Below are positions 54,944 through 62,447 of a stretch of DNA of 64,000 nucleotides, one piece after another (the stretch's first letter is position 1; each line of letters opens with the position of its first letter). This DNA comes from Pseudomonas entomophila (GTDB lineage Bacteria > Pseudomonadota > Gammaproteobacteria > Pseudomonadales > Pseudomonadaceae): contig NZ_CP070982.1 in NCBI RefSeq assembly GCF_018417595.1, positions 2,009,501 through 2,073,500 on the forward strand. The letters are read 5' to 3'. The notes under the pieces were generated by a model. It was given only the letters and a program-made list of their open reading frames with translations, was not told the origin of the DNA and made no database searches. The translations under genes and the position numbers were made by a program.

Positions 54944-55362
54944 TGGGTTACTCGTTTGGTTTTCACAAGGACGAACATCTTGATGCGTTCATGGATCTCG
55001 TGAAGGGTGTGTCGGAAAGCATCGTGTTTGTCACTGGTCACAGGGTCTTCGAAGTTCCACGCGAGGATCTCGCCGAAGGCAGGCAAGGTAAGGCACTCAT
55101 GGGCTGCCTTGTCGCAGAGCGTAATCACGTAGTCGAACCGTTCGCCTGCGAACTCGTCGATGGACTTGCTGCGTAGAGTCTTGGTATCGATATCGAGATA
55201 TTCGAGGGCGTCATAGGTGCGGGGATCGACTTGGCCAGGCTGGGTACCTGCGCTGAAAGCTTCGAAATGCACAGGGTCTGTGTGCCGGAGCAAAGCTTCG
55301 GCGAGCTGGGATCGAGCAGCGTTTGCAGTACAAACAAACAGGACGCGGATCTTGCCAGTCAT
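54940..55362 (-). CDS. Second arsenate-reductase-type low-molecular-weight phosphatase
   Basis: A 140-residue protein with the P-loop CTANAARSQ and a later cysteine pair region (TLCDKAAHECLTLPAFGE). It resembles the first ArsC but is more divergent and opens the operon. Starting at the ATG at 55362 gives the usual N-terminus MTGKIRVLFVC; the upstream open frame lies in regulatory DNA. It may reduce arsenate or an organic arsenate. Confidence 0.82.
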   Translation of the reverse strand: MTGKIRVLFVCTANAARSQLAEALLRHTDPVHFEAFSAGTQPGQVDPRTYDALEYLDIDTKTLRSKSIDEFAGERFDYVITLCDKAAHECLTLPAFGEILAWNFEDPVTSDKHDAFRHTLHEIHERIKMFVLVKTKRVTQ

Positions 55363-55384
55363 CACTTGATACCCTGCATGTATG

Positions 55385-55420
55385 CGGTTTTTCGAATATA
55401 CGCTTTTTCGAATGTATCGC
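55385..55420 (-). promoter_or_regulatory. Tandem repeat, candidate ArsR operator
   Basis: TTTTTCGAAT occurs twice (in GGTTTTTCGAATATACGC and CTTTTTCGAATGTATCGC), 17 bp apart, directly upstream of the first ars gene. AT-rich TCGAA boxes are common in ArsR operators. Confidence 0.5.
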
Positions 55421-55445
55421 AACCCCTCGATGATGGGTGGCTTTA

Positions 55446-55470
55446 CATGTGCGCGTTCATGCACATATAT
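55446..55470 (+). promoter_or_regulatory. Operator A of the arsR2-arsO2 unit
   Basis: An imperfect inverted repeat (ATGTGCGCGTTCATGCACAT) lies 8 bp before the arsR2 start. Its reverse complement matches the site before arsO2 in 19 of 23 bases by eye. Confidence 0.6.
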
Positions 55471-55477
55471 TGAGCGC

Positions 55478-55816
55478 ATGACGACCAACCATAATCTCCG
55501 CGCTCAAGCCATCGATGCCGCCATCGAGTCGCTGGATGAGGCCTTCTTCAAAGCGCTTTGCGAGCCATCCAGAGTCGCGGTTTTCAAGCGCGTGCTTTTG
55601 CTGGGCCGGGCGGATGTCGGCGAAATCGCCAAGGAGCTCCCACAGGAGCGCTCGGTGATCTCCAGGCACCTGCAGGTATTGCATGACGCCCAGATCGTGA
55701 AGGCCGCCAAGGTGGGCAGGCAGGTGTTCTATGAAGTGAATGGTGGGGCGATCGTCGAGCGTCTGGAAGGCCTGCTCCAGCGAACCAAAGGTCTAGTTTC
55801 GATCTGCTGTCCGTAG
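55478..55816 (+). CDS. ArsR-family repressor 2
   Basis: A 112-residue winged-helix regulator (LGRADVGEIAKELPQERSVISRHLQVLHDA). Its cysteines are at LCEP and a terminal ICCP pair, a different arsenic site from that of ArsR1. The ATG at 55478 gives MTTNHNLRAQ. It is divergent from the main ars operon and 42 bp before arsO2. It likely controls arsO2 and itself through the two matching operators. Confidence 0.85.
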   Translation: MTTNHNLRAQAIDAAIESLDEAFFKALCEPSRVAVFKRVLLLGRADVGEIAKELPQERSVISRHLQVLHDAQIVKAAKVGRQVFYEVNGGAIVERLEGLLQRTKGLVSICCP

Positions 55817-55836
55817 CCCGGCCTTTTTTTGCCCTT

Positions 55837-55859
55837 ATATATGCATGAGTGCGCACATA
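55837..55859 (+). promoter_or_regulatory. Operator B overlapping the arsO2 start
   Basis: TGCATGAGTGCGCACATA is the inverted form of operator A and runs into the ATG of arsO2. No ribosome site is seen in front of that ATG, so binding and translation initiation share the same bases. Confidence 0.6.
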
Positions 55860-56917
55860 TGAATGATTCGAGTCGCGTTCTGGATGTGGTCGTCATCGGT
55901 GGTGGGCAAGCAGGTTTGGCGACTGGCTGGCAATTGCAGCAGCAAGGATTGGAATACCTCATCTTGGATGAGCAGACATCCCCTGGCGGGAACTGGCGTA
56001 ACTACTACGAAAGCCTGCAGCTGTTCTCACCAGCTGAGTACTCTGCGCTGCCGGGGCGGGCGTTTCCTGGCGATCCCAAGGGCTACCCGCTGCGAGACGA
56101 TGTGGTGCAGTACCTGGAGGCATACGCCGCCGAGTTTCAGCTGCCTTTTCAGGGCGCTACCCGTGTGGTGGCGGTCGTACAGAAGGACAAGGCATTTGAG
56201 GTTCGCACCGTCAACGGAGCGACTTTCACTGCGCGTGCTGTGGTAGTGGCATCAGGGGGCTTCAGCCGTCCTTTCATGCCTGACATTCCTGGGCTGCAGG
56301 ACTTTTCAGGACACTGTCTGCATAGCTCGGCTTATCGAATACCTGAGGCCTTTGTCGGCCAGCGGGTTGTCGTTGTGGGAGCAGCGAACTCGGCTGTTCA
56401 GATTGCCTATGAGCTTGCCGGCGTCGCACAGGTGGTGCTGGCGACCCGCGAGAAGATCCGCTTCTTCCCTCAGCGGATTCTGGGACTCGATTTTCATGCC
56501 TGGCTGAAATTCACCGGGCTGGAGCAAACACGTTGGTTGAGTGATCAGAGCACTCCGGTGCTCGACACCGGCAAGTACCGAAAGGCCCTTAGCACCGGCA
56601 GAATTCAGCGCAGCCCCATGTTCCAGCGGGTACTACCCGATGGTGTGGTTTGGCCAGGCGGAAGCAGCAGCCAGGTCGATACGCTGATATTCGCAACGGG
56701 ATTCCGCCCTAACCAGGAGTTTCTGGCGCAGCTCCCAGTCGTTGACCGGCATGGGCGTACGCTACAGCGAAACGGCGTGGCAACTCAGGTGCCTGGCTTG
56801 TACTTCGTGGGTCTCCCCAAGCAAAGAAATTTCGCCTCGGCAACGCTGAGGGGCGTGGGGGCCGACGCGAGATATCTGATGCCTCTAATGCTTCAACACC
56901 TGGGAGAGGTTGCCTGA
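55859..56917 (+). CDS. Flavin-dependent monooxygenase, ArsO-like (second copy)
   Basis: A 352-residue flavoprotein with FAD motif VVIGGGQAGLATGWQLQQ, NADPH motif VVVVGAANSAVQIAYEL and the ATGFRPN box. Its sequence differs strongly from the arsO at 48.4 kb, so it is not a recent duplicate. It sits under the arsR2 operators. It may oxidise a different organoarsenical. Confidence 0.82.
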   Translation: MNDSSRVLDVVVIGGGQAGLATGWQLQQQGLEYLILDEQTSPGGNWRNYYESLQLFSPAEYSALPGRAFPGDPKGYPLRDDVVQYLEAYAAEFQLPFQGATRVVAVVQKDKAFEVRTVNGATFTARAVVVASGGFSRPFMPDIPGLQDFSGHCLHSSAYRIPEAFVGQRVVVVGAANSAVQIAYELAGVAQVVLATREKIRFFPQRILGLDFHAWLKFTGLEQTRWLSDQSTPVLDTGKYRKALSTGRIQRSPMFQRVLPDGVVWPGGSSSQVDTLIFATGFRPNQEFLAQLPVVDRHGRTLQRNGVATQVPGLYFVGLPKQRNFASATLRGVGADARYLMPLMLQHLGEVA

Positions 56918-57001
56918 TGGCACCCCTTGCATTCTGATTTAGATACCTGGCAGACCCTTTTCACCGCGATGTTTGCTTGGACAGAGCCTGCTACATCGGA
57001 G

Positions 57002-57883
57002 CTAACTGAAAAGCGCCCAGAAACGGCTGAAGTTGACAGTAGCAATGGCAAGGCCGCTGAGCACGATCACTGTTGTGTAGATCGGGTGGTCTTTGACGAT
57101 CTCAACCAAAACTACAGGGTGCACCCCGTTCCGCTCGTACCATTTGGATTTGGTCTTCAGAGACTTGTCATGCGTCCTTTCGAAGAAATTCGCAAACATA
57201 TCGAGCTTTCTTAGGGTCGATTGATGCATTTTTATGTACTCAGCATTCACGAAGGCTGCTGCTTCGTCAGCGCCCGGCAGCGCATCTTGGTCGCTGGCAT
57301 TATTGAGCTCAGCTAACGCCATAATCCTGCCTTTCCTTCCTTTACTATCGGCATGCGGAGCGTAGCTTCTTCCGTATAGGGCGACCAGCTCACGTGCAAG
57401 ATCTACTTTTTTGTCATCCGATAGCTCTACAGGCTTGCCGCCGAGCACCCGAAATCGATGCTCGAGTGCAAAGAACCCGAAATTTTCGTCCCGCATGTTC
57501 CAATGCAGGAACCGGCAATCCTTGTGCTTATCAAGCCACTGGAAAAAACCCTTCAGCATCGACTTTTCGAATTTGTTGAGCTCGGCTTGCATGCTAGACA
57601 GCTGTTTGCTGAGCTCTGCTTCCTTATGGATCGACCACGATTTCGTCTGACCCGTTTTTAGGTTTCGTGTGGCGATGGATGTCACACGTTTCGACTCCCC
57701 GGTATCGTTCTCGTAGAACGATTCGCAGGAATAGTGGATTACGTAGACACGGTTTGCGTCGAGGTAGAGATCCTCGATTAACGCCCTGCTTCTTTTACGA
57801 TCCTTTACCCGATCCAGCTCTGCTCCCACACGTTCCCCCTCAACCCAATGCAATGTAGGCAAAGCTGGTGATTCTGCTCCCAA
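57002..57883 (-). CDS. Unknown protein with C-terminal membrane anchor
   Basis: A 293-residue protein. Residues about 265-288 (IYTTVIVLSGLAIATVNFSRF) form a single C-terminal hydrophobic segment. The N-terminal part resembles a nuclease-like fold only loosely (YVIHYSCESFY; RFLHWNMRDENFGFFALEHR). No family recognised. The start is TTG at 57883; the frame is open further upstream but has no ATG. It lies inside the arsenic cluster but shares no operon features with it, so it may be an intruder or a defence gene. Confidence 0.55.
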   Translation of the reverse strand: MGAESPALPTLHWVEGERVGAELDRVKDRKRSRALIEDLYLDANRVYVIHYSCESFYENDTGESKRVTSIATRNLKTGQTKSWSIHKEAELSKQLSSMQAELNKFEKSMLKGFFQWLDKHKDCRFLHWNMRDENFGFFALEHRFRVLGGKPVELSDDKKVDLARELVALYGRSYAPHADSKGRKGRIMALAELNNASDQDALPGADEAAAFVNAEYIKMHQSTLRKLDMFANFFERTHDKSLKTKSKWYERNGVHPVVLVEIVKDHPIYTTVIVLSGLAIATVNFSRFWALFS

Positions 57884-58006
57884 ATTTTCGTCCCCGCTAG
57901 ATCCACTTCCGGCGTCGGACTGGTGGGCCGCTCTCAGTCGCCAGAGACTAAAGCGCCCCGCCAGATCTGAGCTCTGGCAGGGCCTAGTTGCCCCCTAACT
58001 GCAGCC

Positions 58007-59371
58007 TCAGGTGTTGCCCACCTGTGTACAGCAGCTAGCTTTCTCAACAGAAGGAATGGTCGAAGGTCCAGGTGAATCGCAGCAACTGGCCTGAGGCGCG
58101 GGCTCGGGCGCGCAGCAGTTGGAAGCATCACCTTGGTCCTCGAACTGAAGGCTGCAGACACCGGTTTCGGGCAGTTCGAGCTCGACACGCCGTGCAGCTT
58201 CCCAGTCTCCTGCAAGCCCGGCCATGATTGAGCGCACCTGCTCATACCCGGTAATCATCAGGAATGTCGGAGCACGGCCGTAGCTTTTCATGCCCACGAT
58301 AAAGATGCCTGCGTCAGGATGAGAGAGCTCATCGATGCCATGGGGGCGAACGGTACCGCAGCTGTGCTCATTTGGGTCGATCAACGGGGCCAACTGAACA
58401 GGGCTCTGTGTAGCGGGGTCGATGGCCAGTCGTAGCTCGCCCAGAAGCTGCAGGTTTGGGCGGAAGCCCGTGGCGACGATGATCTCATCCACCTCTGGCA
58501 GAGCTTGGCCATTGCTGTGCACGACCAGCCCCTGCTCGGTCGTGTCGACCTGGCTGATGGAGATGTCCTGGTGTAGCGAGATCTTTCCTTGTTCGAGCAA
58601 TGCACGGATTCGCAGACCCAGGCTGCCGCGTTCGGCCAATTTGTCATTGGCACCACCTCCCAGAATTTTACCTAGCGAGTGTCCGCGAATAGCCCACGAA
58701 ACCTGGGTGCCGGGCAGTTGGACCAGATCCTGAAGAGCGTTGAATGCCGAGTGTCCGCCACCTACAACCAGCACTCGGCGCCCGAGATAACGATCGCGCG
58801 CATTGTCGCTGACATCGGGAATCCCATAGGCAATATGCGCTTTGGCGTTCAACTCTCCCAATGCCGGAATGCCGGAGGCGCCCATCCAGTTTGGGGTCTC
58901 GTACGTGCCCGACGCATCGATGACTGCCCGAGCCTGGATGTCTTGCTCACCCTTTGGCCCTTTAACACGCACCAGGAACGCGGCAGATTCGCGGCCTTTG
59001 GTTTTCTGCACATCAGCGCCGACTTTCGTCACAGCAGTGACGCGAGAGTTCAGATGAAGTCGTTCCTTGATGACTGGCAGCTCAGCTAGCGGGAGCAAGT
59101 AGTGATCCAGCAGTTCACGACCTGTGGGGTACGCGTCGGAATCAGGCGCTTGCCAGCCCGTTGCCGACAGTAACTTTTCAGCCTCCTTGTCTACGTTGTA
59201 TTCCCAGGGCGAGAACATGCTGACGTGGCCCCATTGGCTGATGCTTTCTCCAGCCTGGCTGCCTGCTTCAAAAATGAGTGGGTTCATACCCCGGGCCAGT
59301 GCGTGCGCAGCAGTCGCCAGCCCCACGGGGCCGGCGCCGATGATTACGATGGGAAGATCAGATTGGCTCAT
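58007..59371 (-). CDS. FAD-dependent oxidoreductase with cysteine-pair tail
   Basis: A 454-residue flavoprotein (FAD motif VIIGAGPVGLATAAHAL; NAD(P) motif VLVVGGGHSAFNALQDL; ATGFRPN). The last 35 residues carry three CC pairs (NCCAPE, SCCDSP, SCCTQV), unusual for this family and well suited to bind arsenite or move electrons by disulfides. It overlaps arsN1 by 4 nt, so the two are translationally coupled. Role inferred: oxidation or trapping of an organoarsenical. Confidence 0.78.
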   Translation of the reverse strand: MSQSDLPIVIIGAGPVGLATAAHALARGMNPLIFEAGSQAGESISQWGHVSMFSPWEYNVDKEAEKLLSATGWQAPDSDAYPTGRELLDHYLLPLAELPVIKERLHLNSRVTAVTKVGADVQKTKGRESAAFLVRVKGPKGEQDIQARAVIDASGTYETPNWMGASGIPALGELNAKAHIAYGIPDVSDNARDRYLGRRVLVVGGGHSAFNALQDLVQLPGTQVSWAIRGHSLGKILGGGANDKLAERGSLGLRIRALLEQGKISLHQDISISQVDTTEQGLVVHSNGQALPEVDEIIVATGFRPNLQLLGELRLAIDPATQSPVQLAPLIDPNEHSCGTVRPHGIDELSHPDAGIFIVGMKSYGRAPTFLMITGYEQVRSIMAGLAGDWEAARRVELELPETGVCSLQFEDQGDASNCCAPEPAPQASCCDSPGPSTIPSVEKASCCTQVGNT

Positions 59372-59883
59372 GCTCGTTCTCCTGTGTCAGGTTGGTTGGA
59401 GGGGAAGACTCGTTCAACGATGGCGCAATCAAGCCAGCGTCCTTCAAGGCATGCGTGTTTCTCATAGACTCCGACCTTTCTGAAACCGCAGGACTGGCAG
59501 AGCGCGAGGCTCGCTTCGTTGAAGGTGAAAATGCGGGAAAGGACTTTCCAGAAGCCCCGTGCTTCTGCTTCGCTCAACAGTGCGTTCAGCAGTGCCTTGC
59601 CGATGCCACGCCCACGGACATCTCGCCGCAGGTAAATCGAGAAATCAGCGATGCCGGCATAGCAGGAGCGCGCCCGGTAGCTGCTTAGGTTTGCCCACGC
59701 CACTACTGCGCCGTCCAGCTCGACGACCAGCACCGGGAAGCGAGACATATCGGCAACCCAGGGCTGTACATCCATAGCGGTTCGAGGCTGGGTCTCAAAC
59801 GTAGAGCTACGGTCATCGATCCCTTGGTTGTAAATCTCGGCGATGGCCTGAACATCACCGAGCTGAGCGGGGCGAATGTGCAT
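59368..59883 (-). CDS. arsN1: ArsN1-type N-acetyltransferase (arsinothricin resistance)
   Basis: A 171-residue GNAT-fold acetyltransferase close to phosphinothricin acetyltransferases. It begins MHIRPAQLGDVQAIAEIYNQ, the acetyl-CoA loop is RRDVRGRGIGKALLNALL, and ASLALCQSCGFRKVGVYE is conserved. ArsN1 acetylates the amino group of arsinothricin, an arsenic-containing glutamate mimic. AAGGAAGC precedes the ATG at 59883. Confidence 0.85.
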   Translation of the reverse strand: MHIRPAQLGDVQAIAEIYNQGIDDRSSTFETQPRTAMDVQPWVADMSRFPVLVVELDGAVVAWANLSSYRARSCYAGIADFSIYLRRDVRGRGIGKALLNALLSEAEARGFWKVLSRIFTFNEASLALCQSCGFRKVGVYEKHACLEGRWLDCAIVERVFPSNQPDTGERA

Positions 59884-59942
59884 CTGGCTTCCTTTTAAGT
59901 TGGTAGTGACAACAATTCGGATAAAAAAGGGGGATTTCCCCC

Positions 59943-60440
59943 TCATTTTTCTTGCGACTGAGCTGAGCAACTCTCGTTTGCCAAGCCACAACGAACCTCA
60001 GCAGCGCGGGTCAACTGCCGCAGGAGCGTAAGGGCTCCCTGGCGTACCTCCGGTGCCATGCAACTGATCATCGCCTTTTCTTCATTGATGAGATCATCGC
60101 GGATGCGCTCATACAGGACGGCACCGGCTTCGGTAGCCTGGACCCGCACGGCACGGCGGTCTTCCGGATCTTCCACACGGGAGACATACCCTTTGCGCTC
60201 CAGAGTATCGACGACACGGCTGGCCGTGCTCTTGTCCAGGAACATTTCCTCGGCCAGGGCCTGCAGACGTAGTGGTCCCTGTTTCACCAAGGTCTCGATG
60301 GCGTAGCACTGGGTGACGGATACGTCATAGCAGCAGATGCGATCGCGATCCCTGAACTGGTAGACGCGCACCAGCTGGTTTAGAGCTTCGTAGAGGTCTT
60401 CAGCATCACGGCTAAGGTCGTCGTTGTGCTTGGTGAGCAT
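59943..60440 (-). CDS. MarR-family regulator
   Basis: A 165-residue winged helix (LQALAEEMFLDKSTASRVVDTLERKGYV; EDPEDRRAVRV). The pair RICCYDVSVTQC gives three cysteines near the N-terminus, possible arsenic or redox sensing residues. It is divergent from the MFS gene over two inverted repeats and 60 bp upstream of arsN1, so it may control both directions. Confidence 0.85.
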   Translation of the reverse strand: MLTKHNDDLSRDAEDLYEALNQLVRVYQFRDRDRICCYDVSVTQCYAIETLVKQGPLRLQALAEEMFLDKSTASRVVDTLERKGYVSRVEDPEDRRAVRVQATEAGAVLYERIRDDLINEEKAMISCMAPEVRQGALTLLRQLTRAAEVRCGLANESCSAQSQEK

Positions 60441-60455
60441 GTCATTTCCAGTTAG

Positions 60456-60471
60456 TTGTTACCTGCAACAA
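60456..60471. promoter_or_regulatory. Inverted repeat near the MarR start
   Basis: TTGTT-ACCTGC-AACAA lies just upstream of the marR start codon and shares its half-site with the larger palindrome at 60542-60560. Confidence 0.5.
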
Positions 60472-60541
60472 TATGGGCGATGAGCGCACTCGTCAACTGA
60501 CCGGTCATCAGATTGACCTTTCAAAGCTCCGTCGACTACAT

Positions 60542-60560
60542 TGGTTGTTACTAACAACCA
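60542..60560. promoter_or_regulatory. 19-bp palindrome, candidate MarR operator
   Basis: TGGTTGTT-ACT-AACAACCA is a perfect 8-3-8 palindrome, 14 bp before the MFS start codon. Confidence 0.7.
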
Positions 60561-60574
60561 TAACAAGGACTGCC

Positions 60575-61771
60575 GTGACTCGACATGAACAGCTCCTGCC
60601 AGCCAGCGTGGGCCGCACTCGGTTGGTGTTCACCTTGGGCATCACCCAGATCTTGGCTTGGGCGTCGACGTTCTACCTGCCGGCAGTCCTGGCAGGTCCA
60701 ATTGCTCGCGATATGGGCTGGTCTCTATCGTTTGTCGTGGGCGGACTGTCCTGGGGCATGCTGGTTGCTGGGCTTTTCTCTCCACTGGCTGGCCGATTGA
60801 TTGATCGCCGCGGCGGGCGCTTGGTCCTTGTCTTCAGCTCGTTGATGCTGGGTGCAGGGCTCATGGTGATGTCGATCGCCAGCTCTCTGTGGCTCTATTA
60901 CATGGCTTGGTCGCTCCTCGGCGTAGCCATGGCCACGGGTTTGTACGACGCGGCATTTGCCACTCTGGGGACGTTGCTGGGAGAGCGTGCTCGGGGTGCA
61001 ATAACGGGACTGACCTTAATTGGCGGCTTTGCCAGCACTGTCGGATGGCCCGCGCTGGCAGCGTTGGAGTCTTGGATCGGCTGGCGGGATACCTGCTTGG
61101 TGCTTGCTGCGATTCATGTTGTGGTTGGCTTGCCTGTTCATTGGCTGGCGGTGCCGAAACCGCTCGGCTCAGGAGAAGAATCAACCTCGAAAAAAGGGGT
61201 AGCAGTGACGCTCGATGAAGGTAGCCGCCGCCTTTTCTGGCTTGTTGCAGGACTGCTGACGGTAGTCGCTTTCGTCATGGCCAGCCTCTCGGTTCACCTG
61301 CTCGCGGCGCTCAAGCAACTGGGCCTGCCAACGGTCACGGTATTGGCGGTCGGGATGGTCATTGGACCGGCCCAGGTGGTTGCCAGGGTGTTGGAGTTTT
61401 CGATTGCCCGGCATCTTCATCCGAGCTGGTCGGCTCGTGTCGGTGTGATGGTAAGCCTCATCGGCATCTGCCTGTTTATCCCTGGTGTGCCTTGGCTGGC
61501 ATTTCCTGGAGCGGCACTTTATGGCGCGGGTATGGGAATTCTGACTATCGCCAGAGGCACATTACCGTTGGTGCTTTTTGGTCCTCAGGGCTACGGCGCC
61601 CGGATGGGAGCACTTGCGCGGCCCATGCTTCTCGCACAGGCCGCAGGTCCATTTGCTGCGGCCATTGTGTTGAGCGCTCAGGGCGCTCCTGCAATGCTTT
61701 TGCTGATGGCGATGATGATCGCGGTGGCACTCTGGGGAAGCATCAAGCTGCCCACAGAAACTCATTTATGA
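60575..61771 (+). CDS. MFS transporter linked to the arsinothricin/arsenic cluster
   Basis: A 398-residue major facilitator with about twelve hydrophobic segments (LVFTLGITQILAWASTFYLP; FVVGGLSWGMLVAGLFSPLA) and a loop GRLIDRRGGR that matches the MFS motif A. The GTG at 60575 has AAGGA 5 nt upstream; the longer frame starting at 60473 runs through the operator. It may export an arsenic compound; the substrate is unknown. Confidence 0.82.
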   Translation: MTRHEQLLPASVGRTRLVFTLGITQILAWASTFYLPAVLAGPIARDMGWSLSFVVGGLSWGMLVAGLFSPLAGRLIDRRGGRLVLVFSSLMLGAGLMVMSIASSLWLYYMAWSLLGVAMATGLYDAAFATLGTLLGERARGAITGLTLIGGFASTVGWPALAALESWIGWRDTCLVLAAIHVVVGLPVHWLAVPKPLGSGEESTSKKGVAVTLDEGSRRLFWLVAGLLTVVAFVMASLSVHLLAALKQLGLPTVTVLAVGMVIGPAQVVARVLEFSIARHLHPSWSARVGVMVSLIGICLFIPGVPWLAFPGAALYGAGMGILTIARGTLPLVLFGPQGYGARMGALARPMLLAQAAGPFAAAIVLSAQGAPAMLLLMAMMIAVALWGSIKLPTETHL

Positions 61772-61975
61772 CCAGCAATAAGGGGCTTACAAATTGGCTG
61801 CTTACGGTCCAAAAACAGAGGGGGCCGTACTGATCGCCTCCAACCCACGGCTGCCGCTAAGCCGGCGTAACCGCACCGAAGCTAGGTAGCTTCTGCTTTG
61901 ATCTACGACGAAGCGAACCGAAGATGATCTGGAGCGTTTGTATCGTCCGGCCATCCTACGAGGAACTAGCCCTGT
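61772..61975. other. Non-coding right end of the island
   Basis: About 200 bp without a supported gene between the MFS stop and the right terminal repeat. I see no clear terminator or second set of recombinase repeats. Confidence 0.5.
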
Positions 61976-62003
61976 GAATAGTATGTTTCGATCTGGGGCC
62001 CTA
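61976..62003 (-). repeat. Right terminal inverted repeat of the island
   Basis: Read on the minus strand the end is TAG-GG-CCCCA-GATCG-AAACA-TACTATTC, matching the left repeat in four blocks. It begins 2 bp from the greB junction, compared with 6 bp at the left. Confidence 0.7.
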
Positions 62004-62004
62004 A

Positions 62005-62337
62005 TACCAGTACAACAAGAAGCTGTTGCGCGAGATCGATCGTCGCGTGCGCTATCTGCGCAAGCGCCTGGAGGACGTCAAGGTCGTCACCTATTCACCG
62101 CAGCAGGAAGGCAAGGTGTTCTTCGGGGCCTGGGTCGAGATCGAGAACGACGAGGGCGAGCAACTGAAGTTTCGTATCGTCGGTTATGACGAGATTCATG
62201 GGCGTAACGACTACATCTCCATCGATTCGCCCATGGCCCGTGCCCTGCTCAAGAAAGAGGAGGGCGACGAGGTGGTGGTGCACACGCCCACGGGCGAGGC
62301 TACTTGGTATGTCAATACCATCAGTTACAACCCATAG
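62005..62337 (+). pseudogene. greB: greB, 3' fragment
   Basis: The remaining 110 codons of the chromosomal greB (YQYNKK, EGKVFFGAWVEIEN, YISIDSPMARALL) to the stop at 62337. It has no start codon or promoter of its own that I can see. With the 5' part it restores the full 157-residue host GreB. Confidence 0.93.
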
Positions 62338-62353
62338 CGCTTGGCGCGACCTT

Positions 62354-62437
62354 TGTGGGAGCGGCTTCAGCCGCGATCACCCGCGAAGCGGGTGCCAGGT
62401 ACGCGGCGCTCCCATCGCGGCTGAAGCCGCTCCTACA
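62354..62437. repeat. Inverted REP pair
   Basis: GTGGGAGCGGCTTCAGCCGC and its inverse copy (GCGGCTGAAGCCGCTCCTAC) lie directly after greB, marking the return to core genome. Confidence 0.85.
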
Positions 62438-62447
62438 GAGGTGAACC

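Larger units (their letters stand above)
31255..62004. mobile_element. GMT-type genomic island inserted in greB (about 30.75 kb)
   Basis: The borders are exact because the two greB halves abut them: left junction after 31254 (T), right junction at 62005 (T). No longer direct repeat is visible, so at most one base is shared. Inside lie a gamma-mobile-trio operon, a replacement greB, a defence-like cargo at 38-48 kb and an arsenic cluster at 48.4-61.8 kb. The recombinase end is clearly AT-richer than the host. No conjugation, phage structural or replication genes are present, so transfer between cells would need outside help. Confidence 0.88.

Noticed and set aside
57002..57883. Assignment of this protein as a DUF3800 or DEDD exonuclease
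   Set aside because: Acidic residues are not in the expected spacing; the resemblance is too loose to name.
60473..60574. Longer N-terminus of the MFS transporter
   Set aside because: It would run through the 19-bp operator and has no ribosome site; the GTG at 60575 has AAGGA at good spacing.
8743..62437. The palindromic repeats as CRISPR repeats
   Set aside because: They are isolated inverted REP pairs between genes, with no regular spacing or spacers and no cas genes.
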